A stretch of 64,000 bases of DNA from RH-AL1 sp965249685. Its GTDB lineage: Bacteria; Pseudomonadota; Alphaproteobacteria; Rhizobiales; Beijerinckiaceae. This document shows, piece after piece, positions 42,966 to 51,441 of the stretch (its first letter is position 1; every line of letters starts with the position of its first letter). Under the pieces are notes generated by a model, which was given only the letters and a program-made list of their open reading frames with translations, was not told where the DNA came from and searched no databases. The stretch lies in NCBI GenBank assembly GCA_965249685.1, contig CBDFMN010000003.1:992001-1056000 (forward strand). Reading direction: 5' to 3'. The position numbers and the translations under genes were made by a program.

Positions 42966-44906
42966 ATGCACGGCTCGAACATAGAGGGCCCCCAGGCCCA
43001 GCCTGCACAGGCTGGTCGCACCCTCGACTATTTCGCTGACCTTGCACGTCGCAGCCTTTCGGCTGCCGATGCCGTCCTATGGTGCCTGGAGCCGACGTCC
43101 CACTTCATCGAGAACGGACTGAGGCCAAGCGACACGGACGCTCGTGAGCGGCGCCAGGCGCTCTGCCGTCAGGTGAAGGACGGCAATCAGCTTCTGGCGA
43201 CGAGCGGCGACCATGACGAGACATCGGGCTTCGCGTTTCTTGGCGTACCGGTTCGCGACAGGTCGGGTGCGTCCATCGGCGCGCTCGGCGTCTGCGTCCC
43301 GGGCACCCGAGTCTGGCGACCGGAGGACCTTCGCCTGATGGGCGAACTGGCCGAAGCCGTGACGCTGCACATCGAGCGCGTGAAGCAGACGGAGCGCCGT
43401 TCGGACGAACGCTCGTCTCATACGGGCGACATCCAGGGCCTCATGTTCGAGCGGCGCAAGGTCGCAGGTGGGGGTTGGACCTACACGTTCTTTGGTCCGT
43501 CGCGCCAAATCCTGCCGGATTTCAACGGACGCGACGGCCACGACCAGACCCTCGGCTTTGTCCATCTCGAGGACCGCCAGCGGGTACGCGAAAGTATCGA
43601 GCGGGCGCTCGCCGCAGAAGTCGACGTCGCAGTCACCTTCCGCCTGGCTCCCGATGGTTATGCGACCCGCTGGGTGCGCAGTCAGTCGGTCGTGCGCCGC
43701 GAGCCGGACGGAACGGCCGTGTGGCACGGGCTCTGTCTCGATATCAGCGACCTCGTCGCCGCTCGCGAAGCCGCGGAGGATGCGCGGGTCGCCACCGACA
43801 TGCTGCTCGTCGACGTGAACCATGAATTGCGGACGCCGCTCCAGTCGATCCTCGGTTTCACGGAACTGCTGAATACGGAGGTGCGCCCGGACATGGTGCG
43901 CAATCATGCCGCCCTCATTCAGACCTCGGCGCGATCCCTCTTGACGATCGTCAACCAGCTCCTCGAATTGGCGAGCGGCGAACAGGTCGCCTCGCGCCAG
44001 GTCAGCCGGCACCCCCTCGACATCCGAGCGTTGGCGGGAGCTTGCCACGGCATGGTCGCTCCGCTCGCTGCGGAAAAGGGTATCGCCTCCGCCCTTGTCC
44101 TCGATGAGGACGTGCCGCCCTACGTCCTCGCCGACGGACCGAAGATCCAACAGGTGCTCGTGAACCTCCTGAACAACGCGATCAAGTTCACCGAGGCGGG
44201 ATCCGTGGCGTTGCGCGTCTCGCGCCATGACAGCGGCCTGCGCTTCAGCGTGTCGGACACCGGGATCGGCATCGCCGAAGACAAAGTGGACCTGCTGTTC
44301 CAGCGCTTCTCCCGCCTCGAGCCGGGCCAACGTTCAGAGCGCGGCACCGGCTTGGGACTGGCTATCGCCAAGCAGTTGGTCGAGGCGATGGACGGCGAGA
44401 TCGGCGTGTCCAGCACGCTCGCGCGCGGCACGACCTTCTGGGTTGATCTTACGGCCGAGGCTGTTGTCGCCCCGGCAGCCGAACCCGCCGCACCTCCCGA
44501 GCCAGGTTCGTCGAGGGGTGGCGGCACGCGGATCCTTCTCGCCGACGACCTCGACCTGAACCGTAAGCTTATCGCCGACATGCTGTCGCTGGAAGGCTAC
44601 GAAGTGGATTGCGTGGGTGACGGCGCCGATGCCCTGCGCGCCGCAGGCGACCACGCCTACGACCTCATTCTGATGGACATGATCATGCCGGGCATGGACG
44701 GGCTGACGGCGGCGCGAGGCATACGCGCCCTGCCCGCGCCGACCTGCGACGTGCCGATTATCGCGCTCACGGCGCACTCCTTCAAGGAGCAACTCGACAG
44801 TTGCATCGCGGCCGGGATGAACGACACGCTGACGAAACCGATGTCCCTGGACGCTCTGGTGTCGACGGTGAGGTCATGGACCGAGGGTCGATCGCGAGCC
44901 GCGTGA
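42966..44906 (+). CDS. Hybrid sensor histidine kinase/response regulator (GAF-PAS-HisKA-HATPase-REC)
   Basis: This 646-residue soluble signalling protein has an N-terminal GAF-like domain (about 20-145: FAFLGVPVRDRSGASIGALGVCV, LRLMGELAEAVTLHIERV) and a PAS domain (about 170-265, ending WHGLCLDISDL). The dimerisation/phosphoacceptor helix DVNHELRTPLQSILGFTELL has His near 285. The ATPase boxes are NLLNNAIKF, VSDTGIGIAEDKV and RGTGLGLAIAKQL. A C-terminal receiver (about 519-640) has the phospho-Asp in LILMDMIMPGMDG and the Lys in TLTKPMS. No TM segment, so it senses a cytoplasmic signal. No partner regulator is adjacent. Confidence 0.93.
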   Translation: MHGSNIEGPQAQPAQAGRTLDYFADLARRSLSAADAVLWCLEPTSHFIENGLRPSDTDARERRQALCRQVKDGNQLLATSGDHDETSGFAFLGVPVRDRSGASIGALGVCVPGTRVWRPEDLRLMGELAEAVTLHIERVKQTERRSDERSSHTGDIQGLMFERRKVAGGGWTYTFFGPSRQILPDFNGRDGHDQTLGFVHLEDRQRVRESIERALAAEVDVAVTFRLAPDGYATRWVRSQSVVRREPDGTAVWHGLCLDISDLVAAREAAEDARVATDMLLVDVNHELRTPLQSILGFTELLNTEVRPDMVRNHAALIQTSARSLLTIVNQLLELASGEQVASRQVSRHPLDIRALAGACHGMVAPLAAEKGIASALVLDEDVPPYVLADGPKIQQVLVNLLNNAIKFTEAGSVALRVSRHDSGLRFSVSDTGIGIAEDKVDLLFQRFSRLEPGQRSERGTGLGLAIAKQLVEAMDGEIGVSSTLARGTTFWVDLTAEAVVAPAAEPAAPPEPGSSRGGGTRILLADDLDLNRKLIADMLSLEGYEVDCVGDGADALRAAGDHAYDLILMDMIMPGMDGLTAARGIRALPAPTCDVPIIALTAHSFKEQLDSCIAAGMNDTLTKPMSLDALVSTVRSWTEGRSRAA

Positions 44907-45357
44907 AGACGCAACAGCCATGGCAAGCTGGATACCGGGAACTATTCGCTGCGTTGATCGAAGGATGTGGTGGAGGCTCCGTCCTACCGGCGAGCGCGTC
45001 ACTGTGGCCCGCCACTGTCGTTGGTGCATCCGTAGCCCGACTAAGTCGCCGGTCTTATCCTTCTAGGATCGCTCCTCCGCAGCGGCACGGGTACAATGAT
45101 GCGCAAGATCCTGCCTATCGCGCTCGCACAGCCGTGAGCACCTTCCATTTGGCGCCAAAGCCGCCCGACTATGGCCGGGTCTGCGTGGCGAGGCCAGCGA
45201 GCGGCATGCACGACTTGTCGGACGCTCCGGCTGTTCATAAACTCAGACTCCATACCCCTATTCGAGCGGAGCGCCAAGGCTTCCACATTTTAGAGCTCCG
45301 ACAAAGACGGAGAAATACGGACACGTCCCAAGCACTTGCAGACGCTGGAGAAGACGA
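44907..45357. other. Intergenic region between the hybrid kinase and tRNA-Asn, nothing recognised
   Basis: This 451-bp stretch has no convincing coding frame on either strand, no clear terminator and no repeat that I can see. The gene-free length and slightly lower GC suggest decayed sequence, but I cannot identify an ancestor. Confidence 0.5.
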
Positions 45358-45433
45358 TGGCTCCCTGAGCAGGACTCGAACCTGCGACAAGTCGATTAAC
45401 AGTCGACTGCTCTACCAGCTGAGCTATCAGGGA
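45358..45433 (-). tRNA. tRNA-Asn (anticodon GTT)
   Basis: The minus strand reads TCCCTGATAGCTCAGCTGG with anticodon stem GTCGA/TCGAC around CTGTTAA (anticodon GTT), T arm GGTTCGAGTCC, acceptor TCCCTGA/TCAGGGA and encoded CCA at 45358-45360. Confidence 0.96.
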
Positions 45434-45609
45434 ATGCACTGCGGCGTGAGCCGTATAGCAAGCTTGCTCCCGCTTGCAAAGCCGCGATTTCGCCCGGACG
45501 ATATCCGGTGCAACGGGGAGCCGATCGCCGATTTCGCAGGGAAACGGTTGCGGTCGCAGGAGGACCTTTGCTATAGCCGGGCACCGCCGGTTGACCACGG
45601 CGCGTCTGA

Positions 45610-45683
45610 GGCCTCGTGGCGGAGTGGTTACGCAGAGGACTGCAAATCCTTGCACCCCGGTTCGATTCCGGGCGAGGCCTCCA
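45610..45683 (+). tRNA. tRNA-Cys (anticodon GCA)
   Basis: GGCCTCGTGGCGGAGTGG starts a cloverleaf with anticodon loop CTGCAAA (GCA) in the stem AGGA/TCCT, T arm GGTTCGATTCC, acceptor GGCCTCG/CGAGGCC and encoded CCA at 45681-45683. Confidence 0.95.
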
Positions 45684-45883
45684 TCACCAATCCGGCCCTT
45701 TGTCTTACATGGGCGAAAGGGCCTGACGCTACGAAAACCGCAACCCCAACGTCAAAGCCGCGCAGGTGGATCCTCTCACGCATTGTCTGCAGTACGGCGC
45801 ACACGAGGGTGGCCCCGCCTGACGGCTTTCGCCGTCCATGAGACGGGTGCATCCGCCTTCGCGTGCCGCGTCTTACCCGGCGA

Positions 45884-46744
45884 TCATGCGCCGTGGCCGT
45901 CGAGCACGCCCTCGCGCGTCGCGGCCCCATGCCCTGCGGGAGGCACGCCGGCGCGCACCGGAGCTCGAAGGCTTTCACGTTCCAAGGCGCTGAATGTCGG
46001 GCGATTGGCTCTTGCCACGTCGCGGCTCCGCGACAGCGTCACGAAGTCCGTTCGCCGGTAGGGAAAGCGCGCCGCGCCGTGGAACACGCGAAAACCGCGC
46101 GCCGTCATGACCGCATCGCCGCGCCGCAGGGTCAGGTCGCGCAACAGCGAGAGGGTCCGCGAACCTCGTTCCGGGCGATGGCAGGTGCAGGCGTCGTCGA
46201 GCACGGTCGTGTAGTGGAACGCGTCCGGCAGCGCCGAATAGGGGCGGCCGCTACCAACGGACACCGCTTCGCCGATCCGGTCCGCCCCGCCCGGCAGCAC
46301 GTAAAGGGCCATCTTGGCGTCGGGGCACGCCGCCCGGCACGCCGCCTCATGCGGAGTCCGATCGCCGTCGCCATGGTAGGTGCCGAGGGGAAAGGCATAG
46401 CCGTCGCAGGTGCGGACGCAGACGGACTGACGACCGAGCGGCAGGGGTGGACGCGTGGCGGCGAGATGCGGCGCGACCCAGAGGTGGCGGTGCGCCGAGT
46501 GCCGAACCGGCCGGGGCGCCGCGATGGTGTCGAAGTGGTAGCTGCGCTCGGCCGCCTGGCGCGGGCGTCCAAACAGGCCGGACGGCCAGAAATTCTGGTC
46601 CGCGACCAACGCGCCTGGGCCGCCGGCCAGCGCACCTGCGGCCACCAAGAGAAAGCCCAAAGTGACGGCAGAACGGAAGCGCGCATCGCTCGACCCAAAC
46701 CGCCGCGCCAGGAATGAAGGGCGCGACGCGGCGCTGGGAGACAT
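45884..46744 (-). CDS. DUF2865 domain-containing protein (286 aa)
   Basis: After a probable signal-anchor (AVTLGFLLVAAGALAGG, residues about 25-41) the protein has a Pro/His-rich linker and then the DUF2865 core: SVCVRTCDGYAFPLGTYHGDG, CRAACPDAKMALYVLPGGADRIGEAVS, YSALPDAFHYTTVLDDACTCH and TLRRGDAVMTARGFRVFHGA. Several cysteines suggest disulfides in the periplasm. CCGGAG precedes the ATG at 46744. This family is common in Hyphomicrobiales and uncharacterised. Its last domain resembles the end of the protein at 27980-28549. Confidence 0.85.
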   Translation of the reverse strand: MSPSAASRPSFLARRFGSSDARFRSAVTLGFLLVAAGALAGGPGALVADQNFWPSGLFGRPRQAAERSYHFDTIAAPRPVRHSAHRHLWVAPHLAATRPPLPLGRQSVCVRTCDGYAFPLGTYHGDGDRTPHEAACRAACPDAKMALYVLPGGADRIGEAVSVGSGRPYSALPDAFHYTTVLDDACTCHRPERGSRTLSLLRDLTLRRGDAVMTARGFRVFHGAARFPYRRTDFVTLSRSRDVARANRPTFSALERESLRAPVRAGVPPAGHGAATREGVLDGHGA

Positions 46745-46849
46745 GACGCACTCCGGTAAAATACTCGCTTCTTCGTAGGACGGCATCGAGCGGGAGCGCA
46801 AGGTCCAACGCGTCGACATGGTAAAATGCGGGTCGTGGTCCGCGCGCCT

Positions 46850-48946
46850 TCAATCGGCTTCCACCGGCGCCTGTCCCACGCAAGCGAGCGCGAAGGCATA
46901 TTCCTCCGCGATTTCCGTCAATCGGTCGAAGCGTCCCGAAGCGCCGCCGTGCCCGGCCTCCATGTTCGTCTTGAGCAGCACGGGGCCGCCGTCCGTCATC
47001 GCCGCGCGCAGCCGCGCCACCCATTTCGCCGGCTCCCAATAGGTCACCCGCGGATCGGTCAGCCCCGCGAGCGCAAAAATCGGCGGGTAGCGCCGCGCGC
47101 CGACGTTGTCGTATGGCGAGTAGGCAAGGATGGCCTGGAAGGCCGCCGCGTCGGCGATGGGATTGCCCCATTCGAGCCATTCCGGCGGCGTCAGCGGCAG
47201 GTCGGCGTCGAGCATCGTGTTGAGCACGTCGACGAAGGGCACGTTGGCGACGATGCCGGCGAAGAGTTCGGGAGCCATGTTGGCCACCGCGCCCATCAGC
47301 ATGCCGCCCGCGCTGCCCCCCTGCGCCACGATCCGGCCTTCGCGCGTGTAGCCCGCGCCGATCAAATGACGGCCGGCAGCGATGAAATCGGAGAACGTGT
47401 TGGGCTTGCGCGCGAGCTTGCCGTCCAAATACCAGTGCCACCCCTTGTCCGTGCCACCGCGCACGTGGGCCAGCGCATAGACGAAGCCGCGGTCGACCAG
47501 GGAAAGGATGTTGGCGTTGAACGACGCCGGCAACGCGTGTCCGTAGGCGCCGTAGCCGTAGAGGAGCAACGGCGCGCTGCCATCGAGCACCTGTCCCGCG
47601 CGGTGCAAGAGCGTGACCGGCACGAGAGCGCCGTCCGGCGCCGTTGCATGGAGGCGCCGCGTCACGTAGGCGGCCGGATCGTGACCGGAGGGGATTGCCT
47701 GCCGTTTGCGGAGGACCCGCTCGCGGGTGCGGAGATCGTAGTCAAAGGTCTCGCGCGGTGTCGTCATCGACGCGTAGGTGAAGCGCAATACGGGCGAGGC
47801 GAAGACGTAGCGAGCCGCGAAGGACAGGCTGTAGGCCTCCTCCGCAAAGGCGATCGCATGCTCGGCACCGTCCGGAAGCGAGCGGATGACGATCGCCGGC
47901 AGGCCGTCCTCACGCTGGAGGCGAACGAGCTGGTCGGGATAGAGCGTGAAAGCGGTGACGATGCAGCCTCGGCGGTGCGCCACCTCGTCACGCCAATACG
48001 CTCGGCCCGGCGTCGCGACCGGCGCGCTGACGATCTTGAAGTCCTCCGCTCCGTCCGCGTTGGTGCGGATGAACAAACGGTCGTCCCGATGTTCGACGCT
48101 GTAACGGACCTCGGCGGCACGCGGTTCGACGCAAAACGGTTTGGCCGCGGGGTCGCCGAGGTCGAGAAGGTGGCACTCGGACGCGTCGTGGTCGCTGACG
48201 GTCACCAGCGCATAGGCGCCGGACTGACTGCGGCTCAAGCCGACGAACCAGGCGGGATCGAGTTCGGCGAACACGAGTTCGTCGTCGGCACGGCCCAAAA
48301 GATGGCGGAAGACCTCGGCCGTGCGGTGGTTGTCGTCGACGCGGACGTAATAGAAGCCGCTGCCGTCGGCGAGCCAGACGAGGCTTCCCTCCGTGCGCTC
48401 GACGCGGTCGTCGCCGTCCTTACCGGTGGTGAGGTCGCGCACATGGATCGTGTAGAGCTCCGACCCCTTGACGTCGGCGCTCCAGGCGAGCTTGCCGTGG
48501 TCGGGCGCGTGCACCGCATCGCCGAGCGAGAAGAACGGGTGACCCTCGCGCTCGCGGTCGCCGTCGAGCAGGACCACATCCCTCCCCTGCTCGCCCTGCT
48601 TGCGGCAGATCAGCGGCTGCTGACCGCCCTCGCGGTAGCGCGTGTAATAAAGCCAGGGGCCGTCGGGAAGCGGCACGCTGGCGTCCGCCTCCTCCATGCG
48701 GCCGCGCATTTCGGCGACGAGCGTCTTCCGCAGCGGCGCAAGCGACGCAAGGTGATCGGCGGCATAAGCGTTCTCGGCCTCGAGGACGGCGCGGATAGGG
48801 GCAGGCAAACGGTCCGGCTCGCGCAGCACTTCCTGCCAGTTCTCCGCGCGCAGCCAGGCGTAATCGTCCTCGATCACGCGGCCATGGACCGTGCGGCTCG
48901 TCGGCCGGCGCTCGACCTTGGGCGGGAGCAGCGTGCCGGCCATCAT
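46850..48946 (-). CDS. ptrB: Oligopeptidase B (prolyl oligopeptidase family S9A)
   Basis: This serine peptidase cleaves short peptides after Arg or Lys in the cytoplasm. The 698-residue protein has an N-terminal beta-propeller (for example GPWLYYTRYREGGQQPLICRK, VRYSVEHRDDRLFIRTN) and a C-terminal alpha/beta hydrolase domain with YGYGAYGHALPASFN, HVRGGTDKGWHWY, the nucleophile Ser in AQGGSAGGMLMG, the Asp region in GLTDPRVTYWEPAKWV and the His in MEAGHGGASGRF. The start overlaps the msrB stop (ATGA), so translation is coupled to msrB. Length fits oligopeptidase B. Confidence 0.93.
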   Translation of the reverse strand: MMAGTLLPPKVERRPTSRTVHGRVIEDDYAWLRAENWQEVLREPDRLPAPIRAVLEAENAYAADHLASLAPLRKTLVAEMRGRMEEADASVPLPDGPWLYYTRYREGGQQPLICRKQGEQGRDVVLLDGDREREGHPFFSLGDAVHAPDHGKLAWSADVKGSELYTIHVRDLTTGKDGDDRVERTEGSLVWLADGSGFYYVRVDDNHRTAEVFRHLLGRADDELVFAELDPAWFVGLSRSQSGAYALVTVSDHDASECHLLDLGDPAAKPFCVEPRAAEVRYSVEHRDDRLFIRTNADGAEDFKIVSAPVATPGRAYWRDEVAHRRGCIVTAFTLYPDQLVRLQREDGLPAIVIRSLPDGAEHAIAFAEEAYSLSFAARYVFASPVLRFTYASMTTPRETFDYDLRTRERVLRKRQAIPSGHDPAAYVTRRLHATAPDGALVPVTLLHRAGQVLDGSAPLLLYGYGAYGHALPASFNANILSLVDRGFVYALAHVRGGTDKGWHWYLDGKLARKPNTFSDFIAAGRHLIGAGYTREGRIVAQGGSAGGMLMGAVANMAPELFAGIVANVPFVDVLNTMLDADLPLTPPEWLEWGNPIADAAAFQAILAYSPYDNVGARRYPPIFALAGLTDPRVTYWEPAKWVARLRAAMTDGGPVLLKTNMEAGHGGASGRFDRLTEIAEEYAFALACVGQAPVEAD

Positions 48947-49386
48947 CCTGCGGACTTGTCCGCGGGTTGGAAGTCGAGGGCCTGACCGTTCATGCAATAG
49001 CGCTGGCCGGTCGGCCTCGGCCCGTCGGGGAACACGTGCCCCAGGTGGGCGTCGCAGCGGGCGCAGCGGACCTCGGTGCGGCGCATAAACAGGCTGTCGT
49101 CGGTCACCTCGTCCACCACGCCAGACGCGACGGGCTGCGTAAAGCTCGGCCATCCCGTGCCGGACTCGTATTTGGTGGCGGCGTCGAACAGCGGCGCGCC
49201 GCAGCAGACGCAGGCATAGAGGCCGGACGCCTTTTGATCCCAATTCGGGCCGGTAAAGGGACGCTCGGTGCCGTGCTTGCGCGCCACGGAGAACTGCTCG
49301 GGGGTCAGCGCCGCACGCCATTCGTCATCCGTCTTGACGACCTTCTCGTTCGGCTGTCCTTTGTCGGGGGAAACGTCGCGTGTCAT
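48943..49386 (-). CDS. msrB: Peptide-methionine (R)-S-oxide reductase
   Basis: MsrB reduces methionine-R-sulfoxide in damaged proteins. The 147-residue protein has two zinc CxxC pairs (C59/C62 in YACVCCGAPLF and C108/C111 in RCARCDAHLGHVF), the YESGTGWPSF core motif and the catalytic Cys131 in QRYCMNG. AAGGAG precedes the ATG at 49386. It forms a two-gene unit with oligopeptidase B, a plausible protein damage-and-turnover pairing. Confidence 0.97.
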   Translation of the reverse strand: MTRDVSPDKGQPNEKVVKTDDEWRAALTPEQFSVARKHGTERPFTGPNWDQKASGLYACVCCGAPLFDAATKYESGTGWPSFTQPVASGVVDEVTDDSLFMRRTEVRCARCDAHLGHVFPDGPRPTGQRYCMNGQALDFQPADKSAG

Positions 49387-49842
49387 AGGCAACTCCTTGG
49401 ATCGCGGGCTGTCGCGCGGCCGATCTCTTCGTCATATAGGCATTCGACCGACCCATGGCACGGTGTTCGCGCCCTCCGCCAGGGATCTCTTGCAACGCAG
49501 CAACGGCGCAGCCTCAGACACGGGAACAGTCTTCGCGCGTTTTCGGCCTCGCTTGCTGGCAACTAATTCGTCCCAAAGCAGAAAATGTGAGCATCGCGAG
49601 TGTCTTGGCTGATTAGTAGGCGCTCGTGACTTTCGCCATCGCCTGCGCGATTTGGACCTTGCTGCTCCTCTGGAACCACTATACAAGTGTAGTGTCCTTG
49701 ATATCGATTCGCGTTGGCTATAAATACAACAGTGAATAGGCCGGCCTCAGGATTTGCAGGCGAGCGCTTTTGCTTGAGATAAGCTTTTTTGCCGATTGAC
49801 GCGGACCGACGCGTCGGTCGGGGTGGGAAACACAGGAACGAA
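49387..49842. promoter_or_regulatory. Divergent msrB/mucR control region with an AT-rich patch
   Basis: This 456-bp gap lies between msrB (leftward) and the MucR gene (rightward). No gene is convincing. From about 49665 to 49740 GC drops sharply (CTATACAAGTGTAGTGTC..GGCTATAAATACAACAG), which is striking in this genome. MucR proteins bind AT-rich sites and repress their own promoters, so this patch is a reasonable autoregulatory target (inference). Confidence 0.45.
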
Positions 49843-50250
49843 ATGCCCGAGACAGAGAACTATATCGAGCTCGCCGCTGACATCGTTTCCGCCTACGTGA
49901 GCAACAATTCGGTACCGGTGAGCGACCTGCCGTCCCTGATCCAGGAAGTCCACGCCGCCTTGTCCCAGGTCATGAGCGGCTCGGAAACGCAGGAGGCGGA
50001 GGCGCAAAAGCCAGCCGTTCCCGCCAAGAAGTCGGTCACGAGCGAATTCATCGTCTGCCTCGAGGACGGCCGCAAGTTCAAGTCGCTGAAGCGTCACCTG
50101 CGGACCCAATACAACATGTCTCCCGACGAGTACCGCGAGAAATGGGGTCTCGCGTCGGATTATCCTATGGTTGCGCCGAACTACGCGAAGGCGCGCTCCA
50201 ACCTTGCCAAGCAGATGGGCCTCGGCCAGCAGCGCCCGGGCAAGGCGTAG
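49843..50250 (+). CDS. MucR/Ros-family transcriptional regulator lacking the usual fourth zinc ligand
   Basis: MucR proteins are H-NS-like alphaproteobacterial regulators of exopolysaccharide, motility, cell cycle and virulence. The 135-residue protein has the N-terminal oligomerisation region (IELAADIVSAYVSNNSVPVSDLPSLI) and the DNA-binding domain IVCLEDGRKFKSLKRHLRTQ..MSPDEYREKWGL. The ligand set is Cys72, Asp75 and His85, but the positions that hold the fourth ligand (His in other members) are Gln89 and Tyr90. An AGGA lies upstream of the ATG at 49843. Zinc-free Ros homologues are known from Mesorhizobium loti, so it may still bind DNA. Confidence 0.93.
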   Translation: MPETENYIELAADIVSAYVSNNSVPVSDLPSLIQEVHAALSQVMSGSETQEAEAQKPAVPAKKSVTSEFIVCLEDGRKFKSLKRHLRTQYNMSPDEYREKWGLASDYPMVAPNYAKARSNLAKQMGLGQQRPGKA

Positions 50251-50300
50251 GAGTTTGCGCGGCGGCCGACGCTCAGGCGACGCTTCCGACCCGCGCGGGG

Positions 50301-50330
50301 CCGATGTTTTCGCGTGACCAAAAACCTCGG
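50301..50330. terminator. Imperfect hairpin between convergent mucR and sufE genes
   Basis: CCGATGTTTT (50301-50310) and AAAACCTCGG (50321-50330) pair with one mismatch across a 10-nt loop. There is no following T-run beyond the stem arms, so terminator function is only suggested by its position between convergent genes. Confidence 0.35.
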
Positions 50331-50356
50331 ACCGAAAAGCCCGGAACGGTCTGCTT

Positions 50357-50785
50357 TCAGCTTACGCGCACGGCCGCGGCGGCGTCGCCCTTGATCCGAT
50401 CGACCATCGCACGCACGCCGTTGGAACGCTGCGGCGTCAGGTGGGCCGACAGGCCAAGCTTGCGGAACAGATCCTGCGCGTCCGTCTGCAGGATGGTGTG
50501 GGCGTTCTGGCCGGAGTACAGCGCGAAAACCAGCGCGATCAGGCCCCGAACGATATGCGCGTCGCTGTCGCCGCGCAGCTGCAGCCTCGGGCCCTCATCG
50601 TCCCGCATCACGATACTCTCGACCCAGACCTGGCTGGCGCAGCCCCGCACCTTGTTGTGGTCGTTGTGGGCGATGGGGTCGAGCGGCTCCAGCTCGCGGC
50701 CAAGCTCGATGAGGTATCGGTAGCGGTCCTCCCAATCGTCCAGGATGTCGAAGTTTGCGACGATGTCGTCGAGATCGAGGGCCAC
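50357..50785 (-). CDS. sufE: SufE-family cysteine desulfurase sulfur acceptor
   Basis: SufE accepts persulfide sulfur from the SufS desulfurase for Fe-S cluster assembly. The 142-residue protein has the family start LDDIVANFDILDDWEDRYRYLIELGRELEPL, the acceptor Cys49 in KVRGCASQVWV, and DAHIVRGLIALVFALYSGQ followed by LGLSAHLTPQRSNGVRAMV. The start is GTG at 50785. The other suf genes are not in the window; stand-alone sufE is usual in this group. Confidence 0.95.
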   Translation of the reverse strand: MALDLDDIVANFDILDDWEDRYRYLIELGRELEPLDPIAHNDHNKVRGCASQVWVESIVMRDDEGPRLQLRGDSDAHIVRGLIALVFALYSGQNAHTILQTDAQDLFRKLGLSAHLTPQRSNGVRAMVDRIKGDAAAAVRVS

Positions 50786-50856
50786 AGGTCATGCTCGCAA
50801 TTGCCGGCGCGAAGGCCGCCGGTCTCCCGGTTGTCTACAGCGTAATCGGCGCGGCG

Positions 50857-51189
50857 TCAGCTTTTCGGCGACGAGCGGCGGCGTGGGTCGGCCTGGGGCA
50901 CGGGGACAGTCTCCGCCGATCCCGTGTCGGTCGGCCCGCCCAGGTCTTCAAACCGGTGGGCTGCGACGAGAGCGGTCAGGCGCGAGGCGTCGGCGAGGCA
51001 CTGCTGTGGAATCGTGACGCACCATGCCACGGCTCCGTCGATAGCCGCCTCCTTCGCCGTCCCAGCTGCGGCGAGCCCCTCCTGGACCACGGCGTCCCGC
51101 AAGGGGTGGGTTCGTGCCGCGTCGACCGTCCAAGGCATGGAGGAGTAGACGACCGACAACCAGAAGACGCACCGAACGAAAAAGAACAC
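50857..51189 (-). CDS. DUF5330-like small membrane-anchored protein (110 aa)
   Basis: The protein begins with a hydrophobic segment (VFFFVRCVFWLSVVYSSMP), then has a soluble part with two cysteines in AWCVTIPQQCLADASRLTAL and a polar, disordered C-terminus. The FFFVR..FWLSVV start and the paired cysteines are like DUF5330 proteins of Hyphomicrobiales. The start is GTG at 51189 with AAGG upstream. It lies 71 bp upstream of sufE on the same strand. Function unknown. Confidence 0.65.
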   Translation of the reverse strand: MFFFVRCVFWLSVVYSSMPWTVDAARTHPLRDAVVQEGLAAAGTAKEAAIDGAVAWCVTIPQQCLADASRLTALVAAHRFEDLGGPTDTGSAETVPVPQADPRRRSSPKS

Positions 51190-51441
51190 GGGATCGACCT
51201 TGTCTGGAGATCGGCACTGCGACCTCTTCGACGCTACCGATCGACCGCGAAGATTTTAGTCACTTCGCGCCATTTCATTCGATCGATCCTCTTCACGCTT
51301 TCCTCACTATGATCGCGCGCCCGCCAGGCCGCCTGGTCCCATCGGCCGCGGCTTTAGCGTTCATTTAAGGGCGCCCTGGCACTGTGCAGAGGTCGGTCGA
51401 TCCCTGAGAGGGAACGGAGCGGCGCGTGGAGTACCCGCCTC

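Noticed and set aside
46826..48985. Rightward 719-codon frame antisense to oligopeptidase B
   Set aside because: Composition is that of an antisense shadow, and the opposite strand encodes a complete S9 peptidase.
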